This document shows, piece by piece, positions 23,569 to 31,437 of a stretch of DNA of 33,778 nt. Made by a program: the position numbers and the translations under genes. The notes beneath the pieces are model-generated. The model was not told the origin of the DNA. It did no database searches and saw only the letters and a list, made by a program, of their open reading frames with translations. The DNA lies in assembly GCA_022768375.1 (NCBI GenBank), contig JALEMG010000064.1, positions 1-33,778 on the forward strand, read 5' to 3'. The DNA is from Lentisphaeria bacterium. Lineage in GTDB: Bacteria; Verrucomicrobiota; Lentisphaeria; Victivallales; Victivallaceae. Position 1 is the stretch's first letter. Each line of letters opens with the position of its first letter.

Positions 23569-23616
23569 GACAAGAAAAGGCGACTGCGTTGCTTTCTTTA
23601 TGCGAAAGAAAGTAAC
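23538..23616 (+). repeat. Twin hairpin at a stop codon
   Basis: Hairpin A: CTTACTTCTTTTC (23538-23550) and its perfect complement (23557-23569), 6-base loop; the TAA stop of the upstream gene (23566-23568) is in its right arm. A spacer of 18 bases begins with ACAAGAAAAG (23570-23579). Hairpin B: GTTGCTTTCTTT (23588-23599) with AAAGAAAGTAAC (23605-23616), one G-T mismatch, 5-base loop. The same A-spacer-B layout, spacer length and box recur on the minus strand behind groEL. No U-tract follows on this strand. Confidence 0.75.
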
Positions 23617-23686
23617 TGAAGAAAGCGGGGGCCGGCTTGGAATCCCCTCGCAACCGGACCGCGAGCGGCCTGCGGACGGTTGCCGC

Positions 23687-23721
23687 AAAAAAAAAGCCCG
23701 GGGCGCGCGAAACGCCCCGGG
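23687..23721 (-). terminator. Terminator of the Gfo/Idh/MocA gene
   Basis: CCCGGGGCG (23721-23713 on the minus strand) pairs perfectly with CGCCCCGGG (23705-23697) over a 7-base loop, followed by C and a run of nine T (23695-23687). A textbook intrinsic terminator 25 bases after the stop of the oxidoreductase gene. Confidence 0.85.
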
Positions 23722-23745
23722 ACATGCGGCCGGTCGCCGGGAAGA

Positions 23746-24948
23746 TCACAGTTCGATGAAAACCGTGCGTTCCTCGGCCCGCGACAACTCGGCGGCTTCC
23801 GCGATGGCGGTGGAGAGCATGCCCTCCCGCAGCGAAGCCTGAGGCACTTTCTCGCCTTTGAGCGCGCTGACAAAACTGGCCACCAGCGACGGGTCCGCCC
23901 CCTCATGGCCGCCGTCGACCTCCGGCAGTTCGTAGGTGATCTGCTCTTTCGACCATCGCTTGGTGACGGTGATTTTGCGGTTGGTCAGACTGACCTGCGC
24001 GATGCCCAGCGTCCCGACCACCGTGTAGAGACGGTCATGGAACCCGGTGACGAAGCACTCCATGTGGCAGGCGCGGGCGCCGTTCTCGTACTCCACCATG
24101 GCGAATCCGTTGTCGTGAACGCTCAGGTCGGACATGTACATGCAGGAATCCCGGACGTAGCCGTCCACTTTCTGTGCCTCCTTGCCCCACGCGCGGTCTT
24201 CGTAGATCATGCTGTCGCGGCAGACATCGGTGCCGTGCGGACCGTAAGGGCAGTCCTCGCAGCAGGGACCGGGCTTGACCCCATCCTTGATCTCAAAGGG
24301 GAAGTTCTGCGGCGTGAAAACGCTCATCCCGGCGAAGGCGGAGACCTTTTTCGGCTTGGGGAAGCCCAGAAGCCAGTTGAAAACGTCGAAGTCGTGACTG
24401 CCCTTGTGGATCCACAGCCCCCCGCTCAAGGATTTTTTGCCGTTCCACCGGGCCATGTAAGTACGGCCGCCGACATAGAATTCCCGGTTTTCCACGAGAA
24501 TGATCCGGCCGAGCACGCCCTCGTCCACGATGCTTTTCAGCCGTTTCAGCGTCATCGCATGGCGGAGGTTGAAGCCCATCATGGCGATTTTGCCGCTCTT
24601 TTCCATGGCGGCGATGATGTTTTTGCAGCCGGAGAGTTTGGGGGAGAGCGGTTTGTCGATCAGGACATTGACCCCGGCGTTGAGCAGCGCGACGGCGCAT
24701 TTCTCATGTTCGGCGTCGGGCGTGGTGACGACGGCGGCGTCCGGTTTTTCGCTTTTCAGCATCGCCTCCACCGAGGGATAGAGGTTCGCATCGACCTTCA
24801 GGTCCTCTTTCGCCACCTGAGCCCGGTAGGAATTGGTGTCGCAGATCGCCTGAATGACGCAGTCGTCCCGCTGGGTCAGCAGTTTGCCGAAGCATCCCAC
24901 GCCCCGGGAACCGGCGCCGACGATGGCGAATTTGAGTTTGTCTTTCAT
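23746..24948 (-). CDS. Gfo/Idh/MocA-family oxidoreductase
   Basis: A 400-residue NAD(P)-dependent sugar or inositol dehydrogenase-like enzyme. Rossmann domain with G11-A-G-S-R-G16, the acidic end of strand 2 (AICDTN) and the DKP motif (D98-K99-P100), followed by GFNLRH and the alpha/beta C-terminal domain with SGGLWIHKGSHDFDVFNWLLG, where the histidines resemble the catalytic pocket. Around residues 235-255 is a cysteine-rich insertion, CCEDCPYGPHGTDVC, in the position of a substrate-covering loop. It is 49 bases after the LacI regulator gene and has its own terminator, so the regulator probably controls this two-gene unit. Substrate not inferable. Confidence 0.88.
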   Translation of the reverse strand: MKDKLKFAIVGAGSRGVGCFGKLLTQRDDCVIQAICDTNSYRAQVAKEDLKVDANLYPSVEAMLKSEKPDAAVVTTPDAEHEKCAVALLNAGVNVLIDKPLSPKLSGCKNIIAAMEKSGKIAMMGFNLRHAMTLKRLKSIVDEGVLGRIILVENREFYVGGRTYMARWNGKKSLSGGLWIHKGSHDFDVFNWLLGFPKPKKVSAFAGMSVFTPQNFPFEIKDGVKPGPCCEDCPYGPHGTDVCRDSMIYEDRAWGKEAQKVDGYVRDSCMYMSDLSVHDNGFAMVEYENGARACHMECFVTGFHDRLYTVVGTLGIAQVSLTNRKITVTKRWSKEQITYELPEVDGGHEGADPSLVASFVSALKGEKVPQASLREGMLSTAIAEAAELSRAEERTVFIEL

Positions 24949-24997
24949 GATCTCCTGTCTTCTCCTTTATTTTGGGGTGATCGTTTTTCCGCGGCCG

Positions 24998-26065
24998 TCA
25001 ATCCGGCCACAGGGATGAATTCAGATTCGAGCGGAAGTCCTTTTCCAGATTGCCGGTGGTGTCGAGCCGGTAAACGGTCTCCGGCTTCCGGTCCGGACAG
25101 CCGCAACTGCCGCCGATCCACAGCCGGGGCGGGATGACCGCGCCCTCCAGGATCACGCCGTGAATGCGCCGTTCGATCCGCTCCAGCAGCATGTCCGCGC
25201 ACCGTTCCGCCAGCGCGTGCACCGGCTGGATGACGGAGGTGAGCGCCGGACGGGTGAATTCCACGAAACTGTGGCCGTCGCAGCCCACGACGGCAATGTC
25301 GTCCGGAATACGCCAGTTCCGGTCCGTCAGGACCCGCATCACCTTGCCGGCGATGAAGTCGTTGGAGCAGAAAAGCGCCGTGGCCTTTTCCCGTCTCAGC
25401 AGCGCGTCCAGACGCTCCGCACTGCCGTCGAGTTTGCGCAGTTCGATGACCATGCCGGTGCGCCCGGCCTCTTTCAGCGCCCGGGCCCAGCCCTGCTGAC
25501 GGAGGCTCGTCCCGGGTCCGGTCGAGACCGTCAGGTAGTGGACGCGTTCATGGCCGTGCGCCAGCAGATGGGCCGTGGCCAGACAGCCGGTCAACTCCTT
25601 GTCCACGTCGAGATCCGTGCCTCCGGCGCGGCCGCGGCAGAAAACGATCGGCAGGTCCGGCAGCCGCAGCGCCTTGCCCGGCACTTCCCCGGCGTCCATG
25701 ACGACGATGCCGTCCACCCCGCAGGCGCTCAACTGGTGGCACAGCGTCGGCAGTTCCCCCATGGCGTGGTCGACGGTCAGACAGGTGTAGCCGCGGGAGC
25801 GCAGGATCTGGCATACTTCGGCGTAGACCGCGTTGGCCAGCGCCATGCCCGGCGACGCGAGGATACCCACGGTCCGGCCGCTCCCGCCCCGGAGTTTCCG
25901 GGCCGCCGCGTTGGGAACATAATTGAGTTCCCGGGCCAGTTTCCGCACTTTCTCCCGGGTCCGGGCCGAAACCCGGCTGCCGCTGCCGCCGTCCTCCAGC
26001 GCGGCCGCCACCGCCTGTCGGGAGACTCCGATCAGCATGGCAAGGTCTTTCAGCGTGACCGGCAT
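24998..26065 (-). CDS. LacI-family transcriptional regulator
   Basis: A 355-residue repressor. Residues 1-50 are the LacI helix-turn-helix and hinge (VTLKDLAMLIGVSRQAVAAALE, REKVRKLARELNYVPNAAARKL); the rest is the periplasmic-binding-protein-like sensor with TVGILAS, VDGIVVMDAG, LPIVFCRGR, ALFCSNDFIAGKVMRVLTDRNWRIPDDIAVVGCDGHSF and LTSVIQPVHALAERCADMLLERI. The C-terminus carries a CGCPDRK segment, common in family members from PVC-type genomes. GGAGGA precedes the ATG. Two candidate operators sit on its promoter, so it is probably autoregulated. The inducer is unknown. Confidence 0.92.
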   Translation of the reverse strand: MPVTLKDLAMLIGVSRQAVAAALEDGGSGSRVSARTREKVRKLARELNYVPNAAARKLRGGSGRTVGILASPGMALANAVYAEVCQILRSRGYTCLTVDHAMGELPTLCHQLSACGVDGIVVMDAGEVPGKALRLPDLPIVFCRGRAGGTDLDVDKELTGCLATAHLLAHGHERVHYLTVSTGPGTSLRQQGWARALKEAGRTGMVIELRKLDGSAERLDALLRREKATALFCSNDFIAGKVMRVLTDRNWRIPDDIAVVGCDGHSFVEFTRPALTSVIQPVHALAERCADMLLERIERRIHGVILEGAVIPPRLWIGGSCGCPDRKPETVYRLDTTGNLEKDFRSNLNSSLWPD

Positions 26066-26095
26066 TTTTCGCTCCTCCGGTTTCCTTTCACGGTT

Positions 26096-26113
26096 TGATT
26101 ACTCGTGCAATCA
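26096..26113 (-). promoter_or_regulatory. Candidate LacI-type operator O1
   Basis: On the minus strand TGATTGCACGAGTAATCA, an 18-bp near-palindrome with a central CG (seven of nine positions symmetric), the usual form of LacI-family operators. It lies just downstream of the -10 box, over the expected transcription start of the regulator gene. Confidence 0.6.
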
Positions 26114-26116
26114 CAG

Positions 26117-26145
26117 AATTTATCCCCGGTTGGAGAGAAATGCAA
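26117..26145 (-). promoter_or_regulatory. Promoter of the lacI-type gene
   Basis: TTGCAT (26145-26140) and TAAATT (26122-26117) on the minus strand with a 17-base spacer. Operators O1 and O2 flank it, O2 sharing the -35 box. Confidence 0.45.
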
Positions 26146-26157
26146 TCCGTGCAATCA
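26140..26157 (-). promoter_or_regulatory. Candidate LacI-type operator O2 (half-site repeat)
   Basis: On the minus strand TGATTGCACG, identical to the left half of O1, followed by GGATTGCAT. The right half is a direct rather than inverted repeat of GATTGCA. It overlaps the -35 box. Its centre is 44 bp from that of O1, close to four helical turns, compatible with looping or cooperative binding. Confidence 0.5.
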
Positions 26158-26183
26158 AAAAAAATCCGTTTTTTTCCGGCGGG

Positions 26184-27119
26184 CTACGGCTGTTCCACGA
26201 CGGTGAAGCATCCGTCCGGTCCGACGGTGAGCCAGTTGCGCTGTTTCAGCCGTTCCAGCATGGGGGCAAGTTCGGGGTCCGGAATGCCGGCGGCAAGGGC
26301 CAGTCCGGTCGGCGTCAGGCGGCGGTGGCGGATGATGTCCAGAAGCGACTCCTCCAGCGAAGTGGAGATGCTGTGCCGTTTCCCGACGGCGAGCGGCCGG
26401 ATGGTCTCCACCGGGCAGACCGGGGAGAGCGCGGCGGCGAAAGCGGCCAGCGTCTCCGGCGGCGCGACCGCGATACCGGGGACGACGCCGGGGCGGTCGA
26501 GGGTATTCAACTGCACCGCATGGGGGCGGATGCGGCGGATGTGTTCCGCGAAGCGGGCGATGCTCGCCGGGGAGTCGTTGATGCCCGGGACGATGAAAAG
26601 TTCCAGCACCAGGCGGCGGGTGAATCCGCGGGCGAACCCGGCGAGGTCCGTCACCAGTTGCGCCAGCGTCGATCCCGCGATCGGACGGTTGATCTTCCGG
26701 TACTCCTCCTCGCAGGAAGCGTCCAGCGACGGGATCACCAGATCCACGTCCGCGAGATCCCGCCGCAGCGCGGCGTCGCCCAGCAGCAGACCGTTGGTGA
26801 GCAGACAGAGTTTCGCCCGCGGGTAACTGGTCTTCACGAAGGCGACGACATCGCCGATGCGGGAGTTGAGCGTCGGTTCCCCCGCGCCGGAAAAGGTGAC
26901 GTAATCCGGCATGGGGGCGTTTTTCATCGCGGCGTCCAACTCCGCGATGACCTCGTCCACGGGCACGTATTCCCGGCGGACCAGTGTCAAATCGGTGGTG
27001 GCCCGGGCTTCGCAGTAAATGCAGTCCAGCGGGCAGGTTTTGGGCGGAACCAGATCGACGCCGAGGGAGACCCCCAGCCGCCGGGACATCACCGGACCGA
27101 ACACATAATTTCGCTTCAT
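26184..27119 (-). CDS. Radical SAM protein with C-terminal winged helix
   Basis: A 311-residue protein. Cluster motif CPLDCIYC (C29, C33, C36), SAM-binding GAGEPTLN, the NGLLLGD strand and PSLDAS, as in the COG0731-type Fe-S oxidoreductases related to wyosine synthase. The barrel ends near 240; residues about 240-311 (LEESLLDIIRHRRLTPTGLALAAGIPDPELAPMLERLKQRNWL) form a winged-helix-like segment. The start overlaps the stop of the preceding gene (ATGA), which excludes a longer in-frame extension that would lie over that gene. Reaction unknown; a tRNA or peptide target would be a guess. Confidence 0.82.
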   Translation of the reverse strand: MKRNYVFGPVMSRRLGVSLGVDLVPPKTCPLDCIYCEARATTDLTLVRREYVPVDEVIAELDAAMKNAPMPDYVTFSGAGEPTLNSRIGDVVAFVKTSYPRAKLCLLTNGLLLGDAALRRDLADVDLVIPSLDASCEEEYRKINRPIAGSTLAQLVTDLAGFARGFTRRLVLELFIVPGINDSPASIARFAEHIRRIRPHAVQLNTLDRPGVVPGIAVAPPETLAAFAAALSPVCPVETIRPLAVGKRHSISTSLEESLLDIIRHRRLTPTGLALAAGIPDPELAPMLERLKQRNWLTVGPDGCFTVVEQP

Positions 27120-28885
27120 CGTTTCACCTCGGCCATGAATTTGTCCGCGTCGTAGCGCGGATTTTTCGGAAAGATCTCCTGCGCCCGGCGCATGCGGCGG
27201 TACGCTTCGGCGCGGTCGCCCCGCACGGCGGCCAACTGCGCCAGCCGAGCCCACGCTCCGGGACGGCGGGGGTCCAGCGCCAGCGCCTGAAAATAGCACG
27301 CTTCGGCGCCGGAGAGATCGGCGTTGCGCCAGCGCCAGTCGCCTTTCATCTGGCGGATCACCGCCGAACGGGGCCGCAGGGATTCGGCCCGGCGAAAGAG
27401 CGCCGCGACATCCCATTTGGCGACGGCGGCGGCCTGTTCCGCCGAAGCGGGATGCAGCCGGTCGTTCAGTTGGGCCAGCGCCATGTCTCCCCGCAGGTAG
27501 TGCAGATTGCTTCCCGCCGCCGCCAGCGCCAGCGCCGCCAGCAGAAGTTTCAGCGCGAAGTTGTCCCGGCGGCGGAGCAACGTCGGGGCATCGTCCGTTT
27601 CCGCCCACGCCGCCGCGTAAAGCATGCCCATGGCCGCCGGAAGCGCCGGGACGTGCCAGTCGCAGTCCAGCAGGGAATGCAGTGTGAACAGCACCCCGCT
27701 CCAGAAGACCGCCGCCGGAAACCCCGGCGCGAACCGCCGTTTCCACAGTCCGGCCGGCGGGACGAGCAGGACCGCCAGCATCGCCATGCCGGAAAGCACT
27801 CCCGCCTGCGAAGCGAACGCCGCCACGACGTTATGCGGATCCCGGGCCGATTCGCCGATGTCGGAATACTTGATCGTCATGTGGCGGCGGAAGAATTCTC
27901 CCCAGCCGCCGCCGGTGAGGGGATGTTCCGCCGTCAGGATCGCCGCGGTGCGCAAATAGTCGGCCCGCTCCGTCATGGAACCCAGCCCCCGGCCGTACCG
28001 GACGGCGAAAAGCAATCCGCTGCCGAGGATCGCCAGCGCCAGCGCCAGCGCGGTCAGGCGGAGCCCCGGCCGCGGACCGGGAAGCGAAAACACCGCCAGC
28101 ACTCCCGCGCCGACCAGACAGAACAGGGCGCCCCGGGAAGCGGCGAAGATCAGATTCAGCAGGATCAATCCGAAAAGCACGGCCCGAAACACCCGTCGGG
28201 AGACCGCTTCGGGGGTGAACTTCCGCCCCCACTCTCCGGCCCAGAACCACGCCGGCGGCACCAGCATCAGCATCAGCGACGTCAGCGCGTTGCAGGACGC
28301 CATCGTGGAGAAAATGCGGGGGTCGGCCAGTTTCCGCCGGATCGCTTCCGGGATGTCCGCCCCGGCGGCGATCTGCTCGGCGGTGAACGCCCGCAGTTCG
28401 TCCATCCCCCAGCAAAACTGGTACACCCCGTACACGGCACAGAACATCCCCCCCAGCAGAAACGCTCCGGCAAAACGCCTGCCCCACCGGACGTCGGCGG
28501 CGGTCTGAAGCGCCGCCGCCGCGACGAATGCGCCGATGCCCAGCAGATTGGACACTTCCCCCCACGATTCGTCGCTCCAGCCGTGCCGCAGACCCGGCAG
28601 CGCCGCCAGCGTCGGCAGGACGCACCAGAGGAGGATGAACCCGGCCGGCCGCGCCGTCGAAATCCGCGCCGATGCCAGCGTCAGCGCGAGGACCGCGCCG
28701 GAGATCAGCCCCAGCGAATGCGGCGGAAACGTGACGACGAACCAACTGCTCCATTCCGCCGGATAGAACCCCCCGGCCTCCGGCATGACCGCCAGTCCGC
28801 CGAATTTCAGCGGCAGCAGAAATGCCAGAAGCGTCAGCACGGTCCCGGTGATCCGGAAAAGCAATGGGTTCCTGCGTTCGGTCAT
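27116..28885 (-). CDS. O-antigen ligase-like membrane protein
   Basis: A 589-residue protein with about ten to twelve hydrophobic segments in the first 430 residues and a soluble C-terminal region (about 480-589) with TPR-like helix pairs (ADLSGAEACYFQALALDPRRPGAWARLAQLAAVRGDRAEAYRRMRRA). The periplasmic loop RADYLRTAAILTAEHPLTGGGWGEFFRRHM...DPHN matches the Wzy_C/WaaL signature with its conserved Arg and His. Such enzymes attach or polymerise O-antigen or glycosylate proteins; the target cannot be told here. Gap to purU is 14 bases and it overlaps the radical SAM gene. Confidence 0.82.
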   Translation of the reverse strand: MTERRNPLLFRITGTVLTLLAFLLPLKFGGLAVMPEAGGFYPAEWSSWFVVTFPPHSLGLISGAVLALTLASARISTARPAGFILLWCVLPTLAALPGLRHGWSDESWGEVSNLLGIGAFVAAAALQTAADVRWGRRFAGAFLLGGMFCAVYGVYQFCWGMDELRAFTAEQIAAGADIPEAIRRKLADPRIFSTMASCNALTSLMLMLVPPAWFWAGEWGRKFTPEAVSRRVFRAVLFGLILLNLIFAASRGALFCLVGAGVLAVFSLPGPRPGLRLTALALALAILGSGLLFAVRYGRGLGSMTERADYLRTAAILTAEHPLTGGGWGEFFRRHMTIKYSDIGESARDPHNVVAAFASQAGVLSGMAMLAVLLVPPAGLWKRRFAPGFPAAVFWSGVLFTLHSLLDCDWHVPALPAAMGMLYAAAWAETDDAPTLLRRRDNFALKLLLAALALAAAGSNLHYLRGDMALAQLNDRLHPASAEQAAAVAKWDVAALFRRAESLRPRSAVIRQMKGDWRWRNADLSGAEACYFQALALDPRRPGAWARLAQLAAVRGDRAEAYRRMRRAQEIFPKNPRYDADKFMAEVKR

Positions 28886-28899
28886 GACCGGGATGTCTC

Positions 28900-29757
28900 C
28901 TACGCGGAAAAGACGATGGTTCGGTGACCGGAAATGATGATCCGGTGCTCCAGATGGGCCCGGACCGCCCGGGTCAGCACCCGGCGTTCGATGTCCCGGC
29001 CCCGCTGCCGGAGGTCTTCCGGGAGACTTTCATGGGTGATGCGTTCCACATCCTGCTCAATGATGGGGCCTTCGTCCAGGTCCGCCGTGGCGTAATGGGC
29101 GGTGGCGCCGATCATTTTCACTCCCCGCTCCCACGCGCGCCGATAGGGGTTGCCGCCCATGAAGGCGGGCAGGAAGGCGTGGTGGATGTTGATGATCCTC
29201 TCCGGGTAGCGGCGGATGAACTCGTCCGACAATATCCGCATGTACCGGGCCAGCACCACCAGATCGATGCGGTGCCGGTCGATCAATTCCATGACCCGGG
29301 CCTCCTGCGCCCGGTCGCCGCTTCGGGAAATGGGACAGCAGTAGAAGGGAACTTGAAACTTGGCCGCCACCTCCTCCAGTTCGGGATGGTTGCCGATGAC
29401 AAGAGTGACACGGCCGCCGCCCAGCAGATTCTCCTCGGCGGCGGTGAGCAGATCGTAGAGACAGTGGCGGGCTTTGGAGACCATGACCGCCACGTTGCGC
29501 ACTTCGCCGGAGTAGTGGACGGAGCAGGAGAGATGCAGTTCGGCGGCCAGTTGTCCGAACTGGGCCTCCAGTTCCGCCTTGGTGAGTTCCGGGGGCAGTT
29601 CCACGGCCACGCGCATGAAGTACTGATGCTCCAGCACGTCGGAAAACTGCCGGCATTCCAGGATGTTCAGGTCCCGTTCCGCGAAGAACCCCGAAATCGC
29701 GGACAAAAGACCTTTCCGGTCCTCGGTGCGGATGAGAAAGACGGCGCTGCGGTTCAT
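28900..29757 (-). CDS. purU: Formyltetrahydrofolate deformylase
   Basis: A 285-residue PurU: an N-terminal ACT domain (about 1-85, FLIRTEDRKGLLSAISGFFAERDLNILECRQFSD) and a C-terminal formyltransferase fold with NHPELEEVAAKFQVPF, ARYMRILSDEFIRRYPERIINIHHAFLPAF and GATAHYATADLDEGPIIEQDVERITH, which holds the catalytic Asn-His-Asp residues of the family. It hydrolyses 10-formyl-THF to THF and formate, balancing one-carbon units for glycine and purine supply. ATG 29757 gives the family N-terminus; an upstream open extension overlaps rlmI. Start context has only a weak ribosome site. Confidence 0.92.
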   Translation of the reverse strand: MNRSAVFLIRTEDRKGLLSAISGFFAERDLNILECRQFSDVLEHQYFMRVAVELPPELTKAELEAQFGQLAAELHLSCSVHYSGEVRNVAVMVSKARHCLYDLLTAAEENLLGGGRVTLVIGNHPELEEVAAKFQVPFYCCPISRSGDRAQEARVMELIDRHRIDLVVLARYMRILSDEFIRRYPERIINIHHAFLPAFMGGNPYRRAWERGVKMIGATAHYATADLDEGPIIEQDVERITHESLPEDLRQRGRDIERRVLTRAVRAHLEHRIIISGHRTIVFSA

Positions 29758-29798
29758 GTGATGTTCTGCCTTATGTTGGGATGAAGTTCGCTGACCGC

Positions 29799-30989
29799 CT
29801 ATTCCACGCGGGAGAGCAGTCCTTTGAGGTAAAACGTCTCCGGGACGGCCAGCGCCGTCGGATGGTCCGGGGCCTGTTCCATGCGGGCGATGACCGCGGC
29901 GTCGCGCCCGGCCTCCAGCGCGGCGTCGGCGGTGATTTTCTGAAACAACTCCGCCGTCATCAGTCCGGAACAGGAGAAGTTGGCCAGCATCCCCCCGGGA
30001 TCGAGCAGCCGGAAGCCCAGCCGGGCCAGGTCCTGATAGCCCCGGCAGCCCCGAAGCAGCGCGGCTTTGCCCGGGATGAGTTTGGGCGGGTCGAGGATCA
30101 CCAGATCGAATTTTTCTCCCGCGCCGTCCAGTTCCCGCAGGATGCGGAACGCGTCGCCGCAGCAATTCTCCCACCCCGAGGCGAAACCGTTCCGACGCAG
30201 GTTTTTCTCCGCCCGAGCCAGCGCCGGGGCGGAGGAGTCCACATTGAGCACCGAGACCGCTCCCCCCGCCAGCGCGGCGACGGCGAACCCGCCGGTGTAG
30301 GCGAAAACGTTGAGCACCCGCCGCCCGGCGGCGCGGCGCCGCACCACGCTCCGGGCGGAGCGGAGGTCGAAGTAGAACCCGGTCTTCTGCCCGTGCCGGA
30401 GGTCTACGGCGAAGGTCAAACCTTCCTCGACGATCTCCACTTCCGCGGGGATGTTTTCTCCCGCCAGCATGCCGCGCCGCTCCGCCAGGCCCTCCTTGCC
30501 CCGGACCGGAACGTCGGAACGCTCGTAAACGCCGCGGAGAAACGGCAGTTCCAGCAATAATCCGGCGATGGTGTCGCGGAAGCGTTCCGCCCCCGCCCCG
30601 GTGAACTGCGCCGCGGCGAACTCGCCGTACCGGTCCACGATCAGCCCCGGCAGTCCGTCGCTCTCCGAATAGATCAGTCGGCAGCCCCCCGCCGGGTCCA
30701 GCAGACCCAGCATCCGCCGCCATGCCGTCGCCCGGGCGATCCGGGCGCGGAAAAAGTCCGCGTCGATCACTTCCTCCGGATCGAAACTCCAGACCCGGGC
30801 GCGCAGTTGGGACTCCGGCGACCAGGCGGCCGACGCCAGCGGAGTGCCGTCGGCGGCGCAGAGCAGGACCGTTTCACCCGGCGCGAACGCGGCGTCCGGC
30901 TCCGCCAGCGCGCCGGAGAAAACCCACGGATGTCGGCGGAGCAGGGATTTTTCCCGGCCGGGAAGCAGTTGACAGCGCGGATAATTCAC
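29799..30989 (-). CDS. RlmI-like 23S rRNA (cytosine-C5) methyltransferase
   Basis: A 396-residue class I SAM methyltransferase of the RlmI/COG1092 family. The N-terminal PUA domain (about 1-75, LLPGREKSLLRRHPWVFSGAL) is followed by an EEHD-like domain (RLIYSESDGLPGLIVDRYG) and the methyltransferase with VLNVFAYTGGFAVAAL, VLNVDSS, DLVILDPPKLIPGK and NFSCSG, whose cysteine is the candidate catalytic nucleophile. The start codon is GTG (30989-30987), overlapping the nrdR stop. RlmI methylates C1962 in E. coli; the exact target here is inferred. Confidence 0.88.
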   Translation of the reverse strand: MNYPRCQLLPGREKSLLRRHPWVFSGALAEPDAAFAPGETVLLCAADGTPLASAAWSPESQLRARVWSFDPEEVIDADFFRARIARATAWRRMLGLLDPAGGCRLIYSESDGLPGLIVDRYGEFAAAQFTGAGAERFRDTIAGLLLELPFLRGVYERSDVPVRGKEGLAERRGMLAGENIPAEVEIVEEGLTFAVDLRHGQKTGFYFDLRSARSVVRRRAAGRRVLNVFAYTGGFAVAALAGGAVSVLNVDSSAPALARAEKNLRRNGFASGWENCCGDAFRILRELDGAGEKFDLVILDPPKLIPGKAALLRGCRGYQDLARLGFRLLDPGGMLANFSCSGLMTAELFQKITADAALEAGRDAAVIARMEQAPDHPTALAVPETFYLKGLLSRVE

Positions 30990-31435
30990 TTTTTCAGTTC
31001 CCGAATCTCGTCGATGAAGTCGGACGCGTCGGTGAATTTGCGGTAAACCGAGGCGAAACGGACGAACGCCACCTCGTCCACCTGCCGCAGCGCCGCCATG
31101 ACCCGGGAGCCGATCTCGGCGCTGGAGACCTCATTGTTGAAGTCCCGCTGGAGCGAGGAGGATATCTCGCCCACCATCCGGTCGATCTCCTCGCCGGAGA
31201 CGTTGCGCTTGTAGCAGGCGTGGTCGATGCCGAGGCGGAGTTTCTCCGGGTTGAATCCCTCCCGGGTGCCGTCCCGCTTGACGACCTTCAATTCATCCGG
31301 GATGACGCTCTCCAGCGTGGTGAAGCGATAGGCGCAGTTGGTGCATTCCCGGCGGCGGCGGATGCCGAATCCGTCCTTGACGCCGCGGGAATCGATCACT
31401 TTGTCGTCATTGCAGCCGCATTTGGGACAGCGCAT
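30986..31435 (-). CDS. nrdR: Transcriptional repressor NrdR
   Basis: A 149-residue NrdR: zinc ribbon with C3, C6, C31 and C34 (MRCPKCG, ECTNCAYRFTT) and the ATP-cone domain (about 48-138, VVKRDGTREGFNPEKLRLGI... and VDEVAFVRFASVYRKF). It senses (d)ATP and represses ribonucleotide reductase genes. No nrd gene is in the window and I saw no NrdR box near this operon. The start is two bases after the lipoprotein gene stop; ATG 31435 is the one that begins at the conserved MxCPxC. Confidence 0.95.
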   Translation of the reverse strand: MRCPKCGCNDDKVIDSRGVKDGFGIRRRRECTNCAYRFTTLESVIPDELKVVKRDGTREGFNPEKLRLGIDHACYKRNVSGEEIDRMVGEISSSLQRDFNNEVSSAEIGSRVMAALRQVDEVAFVRFASVYRKFTDASDFIDEIRELKK

Positions 31436-31437
31436 GG

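Noticed and set aside
26158-26183. T-rich tract after the radical SAM gene as a terminator
   Set aside because: On the minus strand the stem before the T-run is only three GC pairs or an A/T-only pairing, too weak to call.
26984-28927. A 647-codon plus-strand open frame opposite the O-antigen ligase-like gene
   Set aside because: Low-complexity Arg/Gln/Pro-rich translation and no ribosome site; the minus strand has a recognisable Wzy_C protein.
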